Origin: Candidatus Berkiella aquae
GTDB taxonomy: Bacteria; Pseudomonadota; Gammaproteobacteria; Berkiellales; Berkiellaceae
Length of the DNA: 64,000 nucleotides
NCBI RefSeq assembly: GCF_001431295.2
Contig: NZ_LKAJ02000001.1
Location: 806,001 to 870,000, forward strand
Direction of reading: 5' to 3'
How positions within the stretch are numbered: position 1 is the stretch's first letter; every line of letters starts with the position of its first letter. Under the pieces are notes generated by a model. The model had not been told where the DNA came from and made no database searches. It saw nothing but the letters and a program-made list of their open reading frames with translations. Of this stretch, positions 45,548 to 53,138 are shown one piece after another. A program made the translations under genes and the position numbers.

Positions 45548-45690
45548 TGTTTTCTCCTCGCGGCAGCGAGGAAATTCGCTAGCCCCCTATGAAGGCGCAA
45601 AGCGCCGCAATGGGGGGGAACAAGAAATCTCCTCCCAAAGAACCGCGGTAGCGGTGACACAAATAAAAGGGGTTGCAGCGCTGCCGCATG
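45548..45690 (+). repeat. GC-rich hairpin repeat fragment
   Basis: CCTCGCGGCAGCGAGG, GGCGCAAAGCGCC and ACCGCGGTAGCGGT hairpins and GCTAGCCCCCTATGAA link it to the repeats at 19.4-20.0 kb and at 4.05 kb. Just after, about 45660-45747, the frame GVAALPHEQLSDAIMADTLP then EELSTLIN and stop looks like a remnant of a larger gene. Confidence 0.65.
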
Positions 45691-45751
45691 AGCAGTTAAG
45701 TGATGCAATAATGGCAGATACCTTGCCAGAAGAATTGTCTACATTAATAAA

Positions 45752-46299
45752 TTAATAATAGAGATATTTTAATATTAGGATGTACTGCGACACCACCAAA
45801 GAATGATCCGCTTGAAAGCATCTATGAATATTCATTGTGTGATGGAATGCGAGATGGTTATCTAGCACCCATCAAAACTGACTCATTGGGAGAAAAATAT
45901 GTCGCAGAAAATATTGAAGCATTTGTTGAAAATCTTCCTGATTTCCTATTGCAAAGAGAACATCCACAATATTATGGTAAAACCAATCTATTAAGCTGTA
46001 AAGGGATTATCTATTTACCGAATGTGCAGTGGTGTGAAAGGGCGAGTGAAATTTTAAGAAAGCGGAATATCAATAGTTATACCATTCATAGTAAAAAAGA
46101 TAATAAATCTGATATTGCTCGTTTTAAAAAGAGTGATTGTGGAATTTTGTTGGCGTGTCAAATGTGTCGCTATGGTTTTGATGATCCACAGCTTGCTTAT
46201 GTGATTATTGCGCAAAATCCTTCCGATCCAAGCCTTGTGTTACAGATGGTAGGTCGTGTCGCTGGTGTTGATTTAGATAAAATAGGATATGTGCTGTAA
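45752..46299 (+). pseudogene. Remnant of an SF2 helicase (C-terminal domain only)
   Basis: The open stretch has no proper start and lacks the ATP-binding half. It begins ILGCTATPPKND (motif III-like, SAT/TATP), then GIIYLPNVQWCERASEILRK (motif IV region), GILLACQMCRYGFDDPQLAY (motif V) and VLQMVGRVAG (motif VI, with the usual second arginine replaced). This is the layout of ResIII/DEAD-like helicases of restriction-type systems. Stops close the frame upstream at about 45745, so the gene is truncated. It is probably non-functional, although a short product from the ATG at 45835 cannot be excluded. Confidence 0.72.
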
Positions 46300-46695
46300 C
46301 GATAATCTTTTGCCGGAATTATTGTCTAAATTACCGCAGCAGAAAGTATCAAACGATAACATTCAGGTAAAATCCATGACGAATCAGATTACTAAAAAAA
46401 CACGCGCTACAATAAATAAAACCATTGTGCTGAACAACCGATAAAGCATATCAGTGCAGCCTATCAGAATTTTGTTAAAAAATATGAGGATTCATAAAAA
46501 TCGATACGCACCTGTAAATATCTGATTAACAGCAGTGTAAGGTGAATAAAAGAGTAGAGACAACGCATGTCATTCAAATATTCCTATATTTTTCCTATCA
46601 TTTCCTCGCATTCGAACTGATTAAAAATTAACTAATATGATTGTGAATTCATTTGTCATAAGCTATTATTCCTCGTTTTTTACGAGATAATACAA
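46300..46695 (+). other. Gene-free stretch with decayed coding remnants
   Basis: Bases 46296-46443 read DNLLPELLSKLPQQKVS and on to TINKTIVLNNR before a stop; shifting frame continues as AEQPIKHISAAYQNFVKKYE and stop at about 46497. This looks like a frameshifted remnant, perhaps the tail of the preceding helicase-bearing protein or of an F-box-like gene (LPELLSKLP). The last ~200 bases are AT-rich and would carry the promoter of the F-box gene at 46696. Confidence 0.45.
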
Positions 46696-47562
46696 ATGTT
46701 TGAAGGTCCTTCATTAGATATATCTACGATTGATGATGAATTATGGGGAATGATTTTAGCCCTTTTATCAGTGCGAGACAGGGTGCACTTTCAAATGACA
46801 GGTAAGGTGGCTGATAAAAGTCGTATGATTGATACGTTTTGGAGCTATTATTTTCCAAGCACTGCAGTAAAACAGTATGAAGAAATTCAATATTTGAAGG
46901 ATTCAAAAATATTTTTAAGTAATTTAATGAGAGATATACCAGAATTATTGCATGATGAAACAATAAAGAAAATATTTGAACAGAAGATGATACTTTTAAG
47001 TAAATTAGACAATATTAATCGCGCATCATCCTTAGATGAACTAAAACAAAATGAAAATTTACTTGATTCTATTAATATAGGATTGATTAAATTATGTTTT
47101 ATTAACGATCCAGATGTATTGAATCTGTATGGTAAGCATTTTACTCGTTTTCCTCTGCAATTACTTCAAGATGAAACACTACAAGACTGTTGGAAGAAGC
47201 TACGTAGGATACAGTGGTGTAATAGTGATTATGCTCCTTTCAATGTCAATATGCTTAAAGCATCAAAAATACTAAAAGGCATGAATGATCAATTAATAGT
47301 CAATGATGATCATGAGCAAACATTAACTCACCTAGAGTGTAGTTCTAACTCAATCACTTCACCGGATGCGAGTGATAATTCACAGCTGACAGAGCTTGTT
47401 GTTGCTATCACTCCCACATTAACAACTCGGTATAAGCAAAAAAGCAAAAAACTCAACAATGAGACTGTTGTAGAGCCTGACGGCACAGAAGAATCCGAAG
47501 ATCTTCATTCAGAAAATGATAAAGAGAAAGAAGACAAAAAACGCAAGAGAAAGCGTATATAA
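46696..47562 (+). CDS. F-box-like effector candidate with a basic, nuclear-localisation-like C-terminus
   Basis: 288 residues. Residues ~9-50, IDDELWGMILALLSVRDRVHF, match the F-box pattern (L-P/D-x-E-L-x-x-I-L...L) and align with the better F-box of the next gene. Shared WSYYFPSTAVKQ / WRSYLPILANKQ follows. F-box proteins recruit substrates to host SCF ubiquitin ligases; bacterial ones are injected effectors, as known in Legionella. The C-terminus is EKEDKKRKRKRI, a strong candidate monopartite nuclear-localisation signal. No leucine-rich repeat is visible here. The start lies ten bases after an AT-rich leader with no strong Shine-Dalgarno. Confidence 0.72.
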   Translation: MFEGPSLDISTIDDELWGMILALLSVRDRVHFQMTGKVADKSRMIDTFWSYYFPSTAVKQYEEIQYLKDSKIFLSNLMRDIPELLHDETIKKIFEQKMILLSKLDNINRASSLDELKQNENLLDSINIGLIKLCFINDPDVLNLYGKHFTRFPLQLLQDETLQDCWKKLRRIQWCNSDYAPFNVNMLKASKILKGMNDQLIVNDDHEQTLTHLECSSNSITSPDASDNSQLTELVVAITPTLTTRYKQKSKKLNNETVVEPDGTEESEDLHSENDKEKEDKKRKRKRI

Positions 47563-47738
47563 TTTTCCTTCATTGACTATCTTAATTCAATTTTTCTATT
47601 TGAACCCATATTCATTTTCTTTCTATTTGCAAAAGTAGATAAACACACTTGAAAGCAAGATTAGATGCTTGTAAGAGATATTGATAGGTAACTACATATC
47701 ATATATATTTCTTATTTTTGCAAGTAGTGGGTAAATTT

Positions 47739-48662
47739 ATGAAGGAAGGATCTTGGGGGGATATAGCGTCATTACCTGATGAATTATGGGGAGCCATTTT
47801 GTCAAAGCTTTCTGCTAAAGAGATGGTTCATTTTCAATTGGCATCAACAGCAACAAACAAGAAAGGGATAACCGATGCTTTTTGGAGAAGCTACCTTCCA
47901 ATATTAGCTAACAAGCAACATGCAGAGATAGAACATTTTCAGCATCATGGTTTAATTCAGATCCGTGATCATTACCCCCATATTATTAGAAATCTGAACG
48001 AGATTAAACAAGCTGCTTCATCGTTAGAGGAGTTCCAAAAAAGAGAAAAGCTGCTTAACGATATTAACATCGCATTGATTAAATCTCGTATATTTTTGCC
48101 GGGATATTTTGAAACAGTATTACATAATTTATATATTCAACCGTTACCCCATGTTTCATTAGATGTTTCGAAGATGGGATTGACACGATTTCCTAAACAC
48201 TTATTTGCAGATAAGGATTTGCAAAATTATTGGAAGAGAGTGGTTGAATTGCTTTGTGGTTATAATTTAATAATATCATTAGATCTTGGGCATCTACCTC
48301 TACTCCATACGCTATCTTGCCCAAGTAACCAATTACATACGTTAACATTAAAACAGTGTCCTAACCTTGCTCATCTTTTTTGCGATGACAATCAATTAAC
48401 TTCTTTAGATGTGAGCCAATCACCTTTGCTTAAAGGAGTTTTATGCAGAAATAATCGTTTAACTTCTTTAAGTCTTATCTGTCAACTAATTGAATATCTT
48501 GATTTTGAAGGCAGTGAATTGAATTTTTTAGATTTAAAAGAGGATTCATTACTGCAGTTTTCCCATGTTTCTCCTTCGCAAGCAGATAAGACATCGCCTG
48601 TCATTCTTGCTAAAAATGACGATGGCGAAGAAGAGCCGAAAGCAAAGAAAATGAGACCTTAG
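47739..48662 (+). CDS. F-box/leucine-rich-repeat effector candidate
   Basis: 307 residues from the ATG at 47739; a TTG seven codons earlier is unlikely. Residues ~12-45, LPDELWGAILSKLSAKEMVH, are a good F-box. From about residue 180 there are leucine-rich repeats of the L-x-x-L-x-C/L-x-x-N-x-L type: LDLGHLPLLHTLSCPSNQL, LTLKQCPNLAHLFCDDNQLT, LDVSQSPLLKGVLCRNNRLT. The tail EEEPKAKKMRP is short and basic, like a nuclear-localisation signal. It is a paralogue of the gene upstream in its first ~150 residues. An SCF-recruiting effector is the likely role. Confidence 0.82.
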   Translation: MKEGSWGDIASLPDELWGAILSKLSAKEMVHFQLASTATNKKGITDAFWRSYLPILANKQHAEIEHFQHHGLIQIRDHYPHIIRNLNEIKQAASSLEEFQKREKLLNDINIALIKSRIFLPGYFETVLHNLYIQPLPHVSLDVSKMGLTRFPKHLFADKDLQNYWKRVVELLCGYNLIISLDLGHLPLLHTLSCPSNQLHTLTLKQCPNLAHLFCDDNQLTSLDVSQSPLLKGVLCRNNRLTSLSLICQLIEYLDFEGSELNFLDLKEDSLLQFSHVSPSQADKTSPVILAKNDDGEEEPKAKKMRP

Positions 48663-48844
48663 TTTTTTGACCATGCTGAGCCATTTAGCAAACGCAGAAA
48701 ATAAACCATGAAGATTCAAGGTCATTTCTGCCTGAGACTCAAAATAACCGAGAAAAGTGAGAAGAAATCCATAACATCTAAGTTGATATAACTAACTGTT
48801 TGTCATAAAATGCCGGAAAATTTCTAAGGAGCATGGGGATTTAA

Positions 48845-49072
48845 ATGCGTGTATTAACAGCTGAAGAACTGAAATTTATTGCTGGCGGTGACGACTTTGA
48901 CGATGTACTTGCGGAGATTTTTGTTGAAGTAATGGCAGAAATCTTTGTGCAAGTCGTCTTTGAACTCCTCATTGTTAGCACTGCAAATGCTATTCATGCA
49001 GTTCATGATTACTTTTATCCACCGCAACCCGTCGTTACCTCCACGTATTTTAGGCCTGCAGCACTGCCTTAA
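48845..49072 (+). CDS. Double-glycine-leader peptide, fourth member
   Basis: 75 residues; leader MRVLTAEELKFIAGG, then an acidic, hydrophobic mature part (DDFDDVLAEIFVEVMAEIFV) and a Pro/Tyr-rich tail (DYFYPPQPVVTSTYF). AAGGAG lies 14 bases upstream and GGGGAT nearer. The IAGG cut site fits the VSGG sites of the other three. The mature part is unlike theirs. No exporter is nearby. Confidence 0.68.
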   Translation: MRVLTAEELKFIAGGDDFDDVLAEIFVEVMAEIFVQVVFELLIVSTANAIHAVHDYFYPPQPVVTSTYFRPAALP

Positions 49073-49081
49073 GGTGTAGTT

Positions 49082-49534
49082 TCATCGTTTTAGTGATGAA
49101 CTGAGAAACCGATCTAACGCATTGGCAAATGCTTGATGATCTTTAGCATTTAATGGGGCGGGGCCACCTGTCACTTGCCCCGTTTCTCTCAACGTTGCCA
49201 TAAAATTACGCATGGTCAAAGTCTGCTGGATATTTTCAGGTGTATAAAACTCGCCGCGAGGGTTTAAAGCTGACGCCCCTTTGGCAATCACAGCAGCAGC
49301 TAGCGGGATATCAGCAGTAATAATCAAATCGCCCGGCTCAGAGCGTTCAACAATCACATTATCAGCCACGTCAAAACCACCCCCTACCAGAACAAATTGA
49401 ATGGAAGGAGAAGGGGGGACATAAAGAGGTTTATTGGCAAATAAAATGAGCGGAATTGATAGTCGCTTACTTGCTCGATATAAAATCTCTTTAATCGGTT
49501 TGGGGCATGCATCTGCATCGACTAAAATCATCAT
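49082..49534 (-). CDS. yaiI: YaiI/YqxD-family protein (DUF188)
   Basis: 150 residues. [20 protein letters not shown] at the start and [19 protein letters not shown] are the family signatures; the acidic residues resemble a PIN-like nuclease site, though activity is unproven. It overlaps the 3' end of nothing but starts inside the stop region of the fused tag gene (four-base overlap), so it is likely its operon partner. Confidence 0.93.
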   Translation of the reverse strand: MMILVDADACPKPIKEILYRASKRLSIPLILFANKPLYVPPSPSIQFVLVGGGFDVADNVIVERSEPGDLIITADIPLAAAVIAKGASALNPRGEFYTPENIQQTLTMRNFMATLRETGQVTGGPAPLNAKDHQAFANALDRFLSSSLKR

Positions 49535-50352
49535 TTTATTAACGCCAATTTTTGTGCTTTCGAAAATTGTTTGATTTCATGTTCTCTTTTATGAGCATCC
49601 GATTTATCGCCAATAGTTTCTTGATAAACAAGTTCAAGTGGCCCTTTGCCACGCAAGTATTTAGCGCATTTGTTCCCTTGGGTTTGATGCTCGCTAAAGC
49701 GTCTTTTAACGTCAGTTGCGACTCCCGTATAAAGCGAACCATTGGCTGTTTTCACCATATAAACAGACCAGAGTTTTTTATTCGTTCGTTTGAAACAATC
49801 GGCAGTGTGATCATTCACCAAACCAACTGCTTGCATATAAGCATAAATAATGGTGCTGCCAACAAAACGAAAGCCTCGCTTTTTAAGGTCTTTAGAAATT
49901 TTATCGCTTAAAGGGGTTTTGCTTGGATAATCTTTTGCATTGTAAAAGCAGTTGTTCACAGGTTTGTTATCGACAAATTGCCAGAGATACTGGGCAAAAC
50001 TACCATACTCTTTTTGCACCTTAAGAAAGGCTTTAGCATTACTCACCGTTGATTCAATTTTAAGGCGGTTACGAATAATCCCGGGATCTAGCATCAGCGC
50101 TTCAATTTTTTTCGGAGTAAAACGCGCCACTTTGACCGGATCAAACTGTGCAAATAATCGTTGATAGTTTGCTCTTTTTTTCAGGACCGTTTCCCAACTA
50201 AGACCCGCTTGGGCACCTTCTAATATCAGCATTTCAAATAACAGTCTATCATCGTGAACGGGTTCACCCCATTCAACATCATGATACATGACATAGGCAT
50301 CATGACTTAAATTAACCCATTGGCATCGTTTTATAATCTTATTTTTAGGCAT
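49531..50352 (-). CDS. tag: Fusion of 3-methyladenine-DNA glycosylase I (Tag) and a GIY-YIG endonuclease domain
   Basis: 273 residues from the ATG at 50352 ([12 protein letters not shown]), three bases after the rlmH stop. Residues ~8-190 are Tag: [36 protein letters not shown], and the zinc-ligand end [14 protein letters not shown]. Residues ~192-273 are a GIY-YIG domain of the UPF0213 type: [50 protein letters not shown]. There is no stop or frameshift between them. Tag removes 3-methyladenine and leaves an abasic site; a joined nuclease could cut nearby DNA. The coupling is inference, and the fusion is unusual. Confidence 0.9.
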   Translation of the reverse strand: MPKNKIIKRCQWVNLSHDAYVMYHDVEWGEPVHDDRLLFEMLILEGAQAGLSWETVLKKRANYQRLFAQFDPVKVARFTPKKIEALMLDPGIIRNRLKIESTVSNAKAFLKVQKEYGSFAQYLWQFVDNKPVNNCFYNAKDYPSKTPLSDKISKDLKKRGFRFVGSTIIYAYMQAVGLVNDHTADCFKRTNKKLWSVYMVKTANGSLYTGVATDVKRRFSEHQTQGNKCAKYLRGKGPLELVYQETIGDKSDAHKREHEIKQFSKAQKLALIK

Positions 50353-50354
50353 TG

Positions 50355-50825
50355 TTATTCTCGATGGTAAGGATGATTCGCTAATAAGGAAGTGGCTCGA
50401 TATAACTGTTCGAGTAAGATAACACGAGCTAAGACATGAGGAAAAGTGAGCATGGATAATGACCACTTAACATTAGCGCGTTTAAGGCATGCATCAGATA
50501 AGCCATCAGGCCCACCGATCAAAAATACCAATCGATTACCTTCTTGTTGCCAGTTTGCAATGTTGGTAGCTAGAGTTTGTGTTGAAAAAGCTTGCCCTTT
50601 CACATCGAGTGCGATGACTTTATCGGTGGGTGAAATTTTTTGTAATAGCTTGGCGCCTTCTTCTTCTTTGTAGGCATTGGCATCATAGTTTTTTTGCCGT
50701 GTGCTACTGGCAATGTCGAATAAATGGCATTTCATAAAGCGCTGTAAGCGTACAAAGTAATCTTCGCACGCATCAGCGGCCCATCGAGGTACTTTTTGCC
50801 CTACAGCTAATATTTGACATTGCAT
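50355..50825 (-). CDS. rlmH: 23S rRNA pseudouridine-1915 N3-methyltransferase
   Basis: 156 residues, full length. SPOUT-fold knot motifs are VFLIGGPDGLS and the C-terminal LLEQLYRATSLLANHPYHRE. It methylates Psi1915 in helix 69 of 23S rRNA. Follows rsfS as usual. Confidence 0.97.
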   Translation of the reverse strand: MQCQILAVGQKVPRWAADACEDYFVRLQRFMKCHLFDIASSTRQKNYDANAYKEEEGAKLLQKISPTDKVIALDVKGQAFSTQTLATNIANWQQEGNRLVFLIGGPDGLSDACLKRANVKWSLSMLTFPHVLARVILLEQLYRATSLLANHPYHRE

Positions 50826-50848
50826 AGTAACAACTTACGTTCCTGCAT

Positions 50849-51193
50849 TTAGGCGAGTGCTGTCATGGAATGACGAGGCGCCCACAATTTTTCAAGATGA
50901 TAAAAATCGCGAGTACGCTGTTGCATTATATGAACAACAACATCTCCAAGATCGACTAACACCCACTCGTTTTCGCGATCACCTTCGACGCTAAAAAGGC
51001 TTTGGTGGCGCGCTTTCATTTTTCGCACGAGATTATCGGCTATTGCTTTGACATGCCTACTCGAGTTGCCGGTTGCGATGACCATATAATCGGTCAGTGG
51101 GGTTGTTTGATGTACATCGAGGGGGATAACATTGGCTGCTTTTAAGTCACTGAGATCATTGAGAACTTCATTCAATAAATCGTTTTTCTGCAT
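50849..51193 (-). CDS. rsfS: Ribosomal silencing factor RsfS
   Basis: 114 residues. DYMVIATGNSSRHVKAIADN and the GDVVVHIMQQRTRDFYHLEKLW motif are typical. RsfS binds L14 and blocks subunit joining in starvation. In most relatives nadD lies between holA and rsfS; here only 96 non-coding bases separate them. Confidence 0.96.
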   Translation of the reverse strand: MQKNDLLNEVLNDLSDLKAANVIPLDVHQTTPLTDYMVIATGNSSRHVKAIADNLVRKMKARHQSLFSVEGDRENEWVLVDLGDVVVHIMQQRTRDFYHLEKLWAPRHSMTALA

Positions 51194-51289
51194 ATCGTAC
51201 CTTTACCTATTTCAATACAGTAATCATTTCTACTAGCAGCATTGAAATCGATTGCATATACTCCATTTATTTCCTATCTCCTACTTTTA

Positions 51290-52309
51290 CTATATACAAA
51301 AAGTGGGGTTGTGTGTATAGGATTTTGTTAAATTTAAACTAATTTTTAAAATGTTTTGCCAGAAACCGGCATTTTCACCGGATTTAAACTGCCTATCAGC
51401 GGTTGATAACACCGATAGAAGTTTTGCCCAGCGCGTGGGGGTTGGCTGCTTCAATAACTTTAAGTATAGCACTTGTGAGTTGCTATTTCGGATCCCAGCT
51501 TGGGTCAGGATCTGACGTTGGCTGCTTTCTTGGGCGTGGCAGGCGCGCAGTAACGCATGTAAGGTTTGCGATAGCGACCAAACAATAAGCTGCTCAGCGG
51601 CACTTTCGCTTTCTTTCAGGCAGCTTACTATTTTGACAATACGAGCAGATTGCTGTTGCAATGCTGCTTCACAGAGATCAAAAACGGTAAACTGGCTTTG
51701 ATTGGTCAAAGACGCAATTGGTATATTTTGTGGCGCATCTTGGTAAAACCAATAAAGTTGTTCAATTTCTTGGCTTGCGGCCAAGCAATTCCCTTCCGTT
51801 TTGTAGGTTAATAACCGCAGTTCTTGTTCATTCAGCGTTAATCCACGTTGTTTTGCTCGAGTAGATACCCACTTGGTAAAAGCATAGCCGGTTAAGGGCC
51901 AATGCGTGACAATAACACCCTTTTGTTCAACCAGCTTAAACCAGGCTGCTTGTTGATTTTGTTTAGATAGCTGTGCGGCAATCAGGATGAAGGTGATATC
52001 CGAGCGGTCACTTTCTAATAAAGCAACCAATTGTTTCATATCACTCGCTGCAAATTTAGAAAGTTTCAGCTCAATGAGTTGTTTTGAAGAAAAGAGGGAA
52101 AAGTGCTGCGCTTCGCTTTGCAGCTCTACCCAAATACCTGCGGTAGTGTCATTAAAACGCTTATGTTCGACATCTTGATCTTTTAATAGCGTGCGACGAA
52201 TTTTATCCGCACTTTCTTCGAGTAAAAAAGATTCGGAGCCCGATAGCAGATAAATAGGGCGCTGCTGACGTTTGAGATGTTCTTCCAATTGTTCTGGTGC
52301 TACACGCAT
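51290..52309 (-). CDS. holA: DNA polymerase III delta subunit
   Basis: 339 residues from the ATG at 52309 (MRVAPEQLEEHLKRQQRPIY); the frame runs 16 codons further upstream into a repeat. RPIYLLSGSESFLLEESADK is the family start, with the AAA+-like clamp-loader middle (ITFILIAAQLSKQNQQAAWF; GNCLAASQEIEQL) and collar domain. Delta opens the sliding clamp. A structured repeat lies immediately upstream of the start codon. Confidence 0.94.
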   Translation of the reverse strand: MRVAPEQLEEHLKRQQRPIYLLSGSESFLLEESADKIRRTLLKDQDVEHKRFNDTTAGIWVELQSEAQHFSLFSSKQLIELKLSKFAASDMKQLVALLESDRSDITFILIAAQLSKQNQQAAWFKLVEQKGVIVTHWPLTGYAFTKWVSTRAKQRGLTLNEQELRLLTYKTEGNCLAASQEIEQLYWFYQDAPQNIPIASLTNQSQFTVFDLCEAALQQQSARIVKIVSCLKESESAAEQLIVWSLSQTLHALLRACHAQESSQRQILTQAGIRNSNSQVLYLKLLKQPTPTRWAKLLSVLSTADRQFKSGENAGFWQNILKISLNLTKSYTHNPTFCI

Positions 52310-52450
52310 TACTCTTCTCAGTTTGCTTTGATGCTTTGTTGCCATCGCCCATCTCACAAAAGTCGTGTATTACGTATACACTCCTTTTGTTCGAGAGCTC
52401 GGCGCCTCGCCTGAAAGCAAACTGATTCGAGTAAATTCTTCTCAGTTTGC
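52309..52450 (+). repeat. Structured repeat element, third copy, at the holA start
   Basis: Outer arms TTACTCTTCTCAGTTTGCTT (52309-52328) and AAAGCAAACTGATTCGAGTA (52414-52433) pair. Inner stems ACAAAAG/CTTTTGT (52356-52362 with 52384-52390) and GTGTAT/ATACAC (52365-52370 with 52376-52381) enclose the core corresponding to AGTCATGCACTA of the 40.4-kb copies. The left arm is repeated after the right arm (52436-52452). Stem sequences differ from the 40.4-kb copies but pairing is kept. Confidence 0.75.
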
Positions 52451-52640
52451 TTTTACCCCGGGTTCCACTCACTCGCCTAACGGCTCGTTCGTTATACCCG
52501 GGGCTATTAACTATCGCAGCTACCGCTGCTTTGCCCCCTTTGTTTAAAAGGGGGCAGCTCGTGCTTGTTCGGCGTAGTCCGGCGAAGCATTAGCGTAGAC
52601 GGACGAAGACGGAACGAGCGGGGGATTTCTATCTAAATTA
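52450..52640 (-). repeat. Composite repeat fragment (module A then module B family) between holA and lptE
   Basis: 52451-52530 matches the CCCGGGTTCCACTCACTCGC...ACCCGGGGCTA part of module A in inverted orientation, ending AGCTACCGCTGC. 52533-52640 matches module B: GCCCCCTTTGTTTAAAAGGG, GGCGTAGTCCGGCGAAGCAT and GAGCGGGGGATTT. Together they separate lptE from holA, which are normally adjacent. Confidence 0.8.
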
Positions 52641-53138
52641 AAATCTCGAACTCTCAAGATACTGCAACAACTGCCCAATAATGTCCGCCTGCATTTCTTG
52701 TTCTATCATGCTTTTTTCAGCATTATCACCCAAATACTGATTGCTATTAAGCTGTCTATCGCGCACAGAATACAACACAATTTGCGTGGGTGTAGGATTC
52801 GAAAATGAAAAAGTCACCGACATCTTTAATCGTTCGCGGCGCAATTCACTATCCGGTCCATAAACTAATGGCTGCTGCGTCAGCAGCTGTGAGGTGATGA
52901 TGAGCTGTGGCAACATCTCATCACCCTCTGGAGATTGTGTGAGCACATCGGTAGAGGCCATGAGCAGTGCTCGGCGCAGCGCTTGATAAAAAGTATGAGA
53001 ACCCGAACGCTGTAAAACGATAATAGGGTACTTATTACCTAGCTCCACTTGGTTGCGTCGCAAATGGAAACCACAGCCGCTTGCAAATAGCAGACCAATA
53101 GCAAGCAAAAACGTACTGAATGCTTTAATGCTCACCAC
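52638..53138 (-). CDS. lptE: LPS-assembly lipoprotein LptE
   Basis: 166 residues. A lipoprotein signal with lipobox LFASGCGFHLR; LptE plugs the LptD barrel in the outer membrane. The core (QPLVYGPDSELRRERLKMSV) and C-terminal EMQADIIGQLLQYLES fit the family. The start is GTG, with a second GTG next to it, overlapping the leuS stop. Its position between leuS and holA is conserved. Confidence 0.93.
   Translation of the reverse strand: MVSIKAFSTFLLAIGLLFASGCGFHLRRNQVELGNKYPIIVLQRSGSHTFYQALRRALLMASTDVLTQSPEGDEMLPQLIITSQLLTQQPLVYGPDSELRRERLKMSVTFSFSNPTPTQIVLYSVRDRQLNSNQYLGDNAEKSMIEQEMQADIIGQLLQYLESSRF

Noticed and set aside
46500-46695. Possible PmrA-type (TTAA-TATT repeat) regulatory box before the F-box gene
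   Set aside because: AT-rich sequence offers only partial matches with wrong spacing; not enough to claim.
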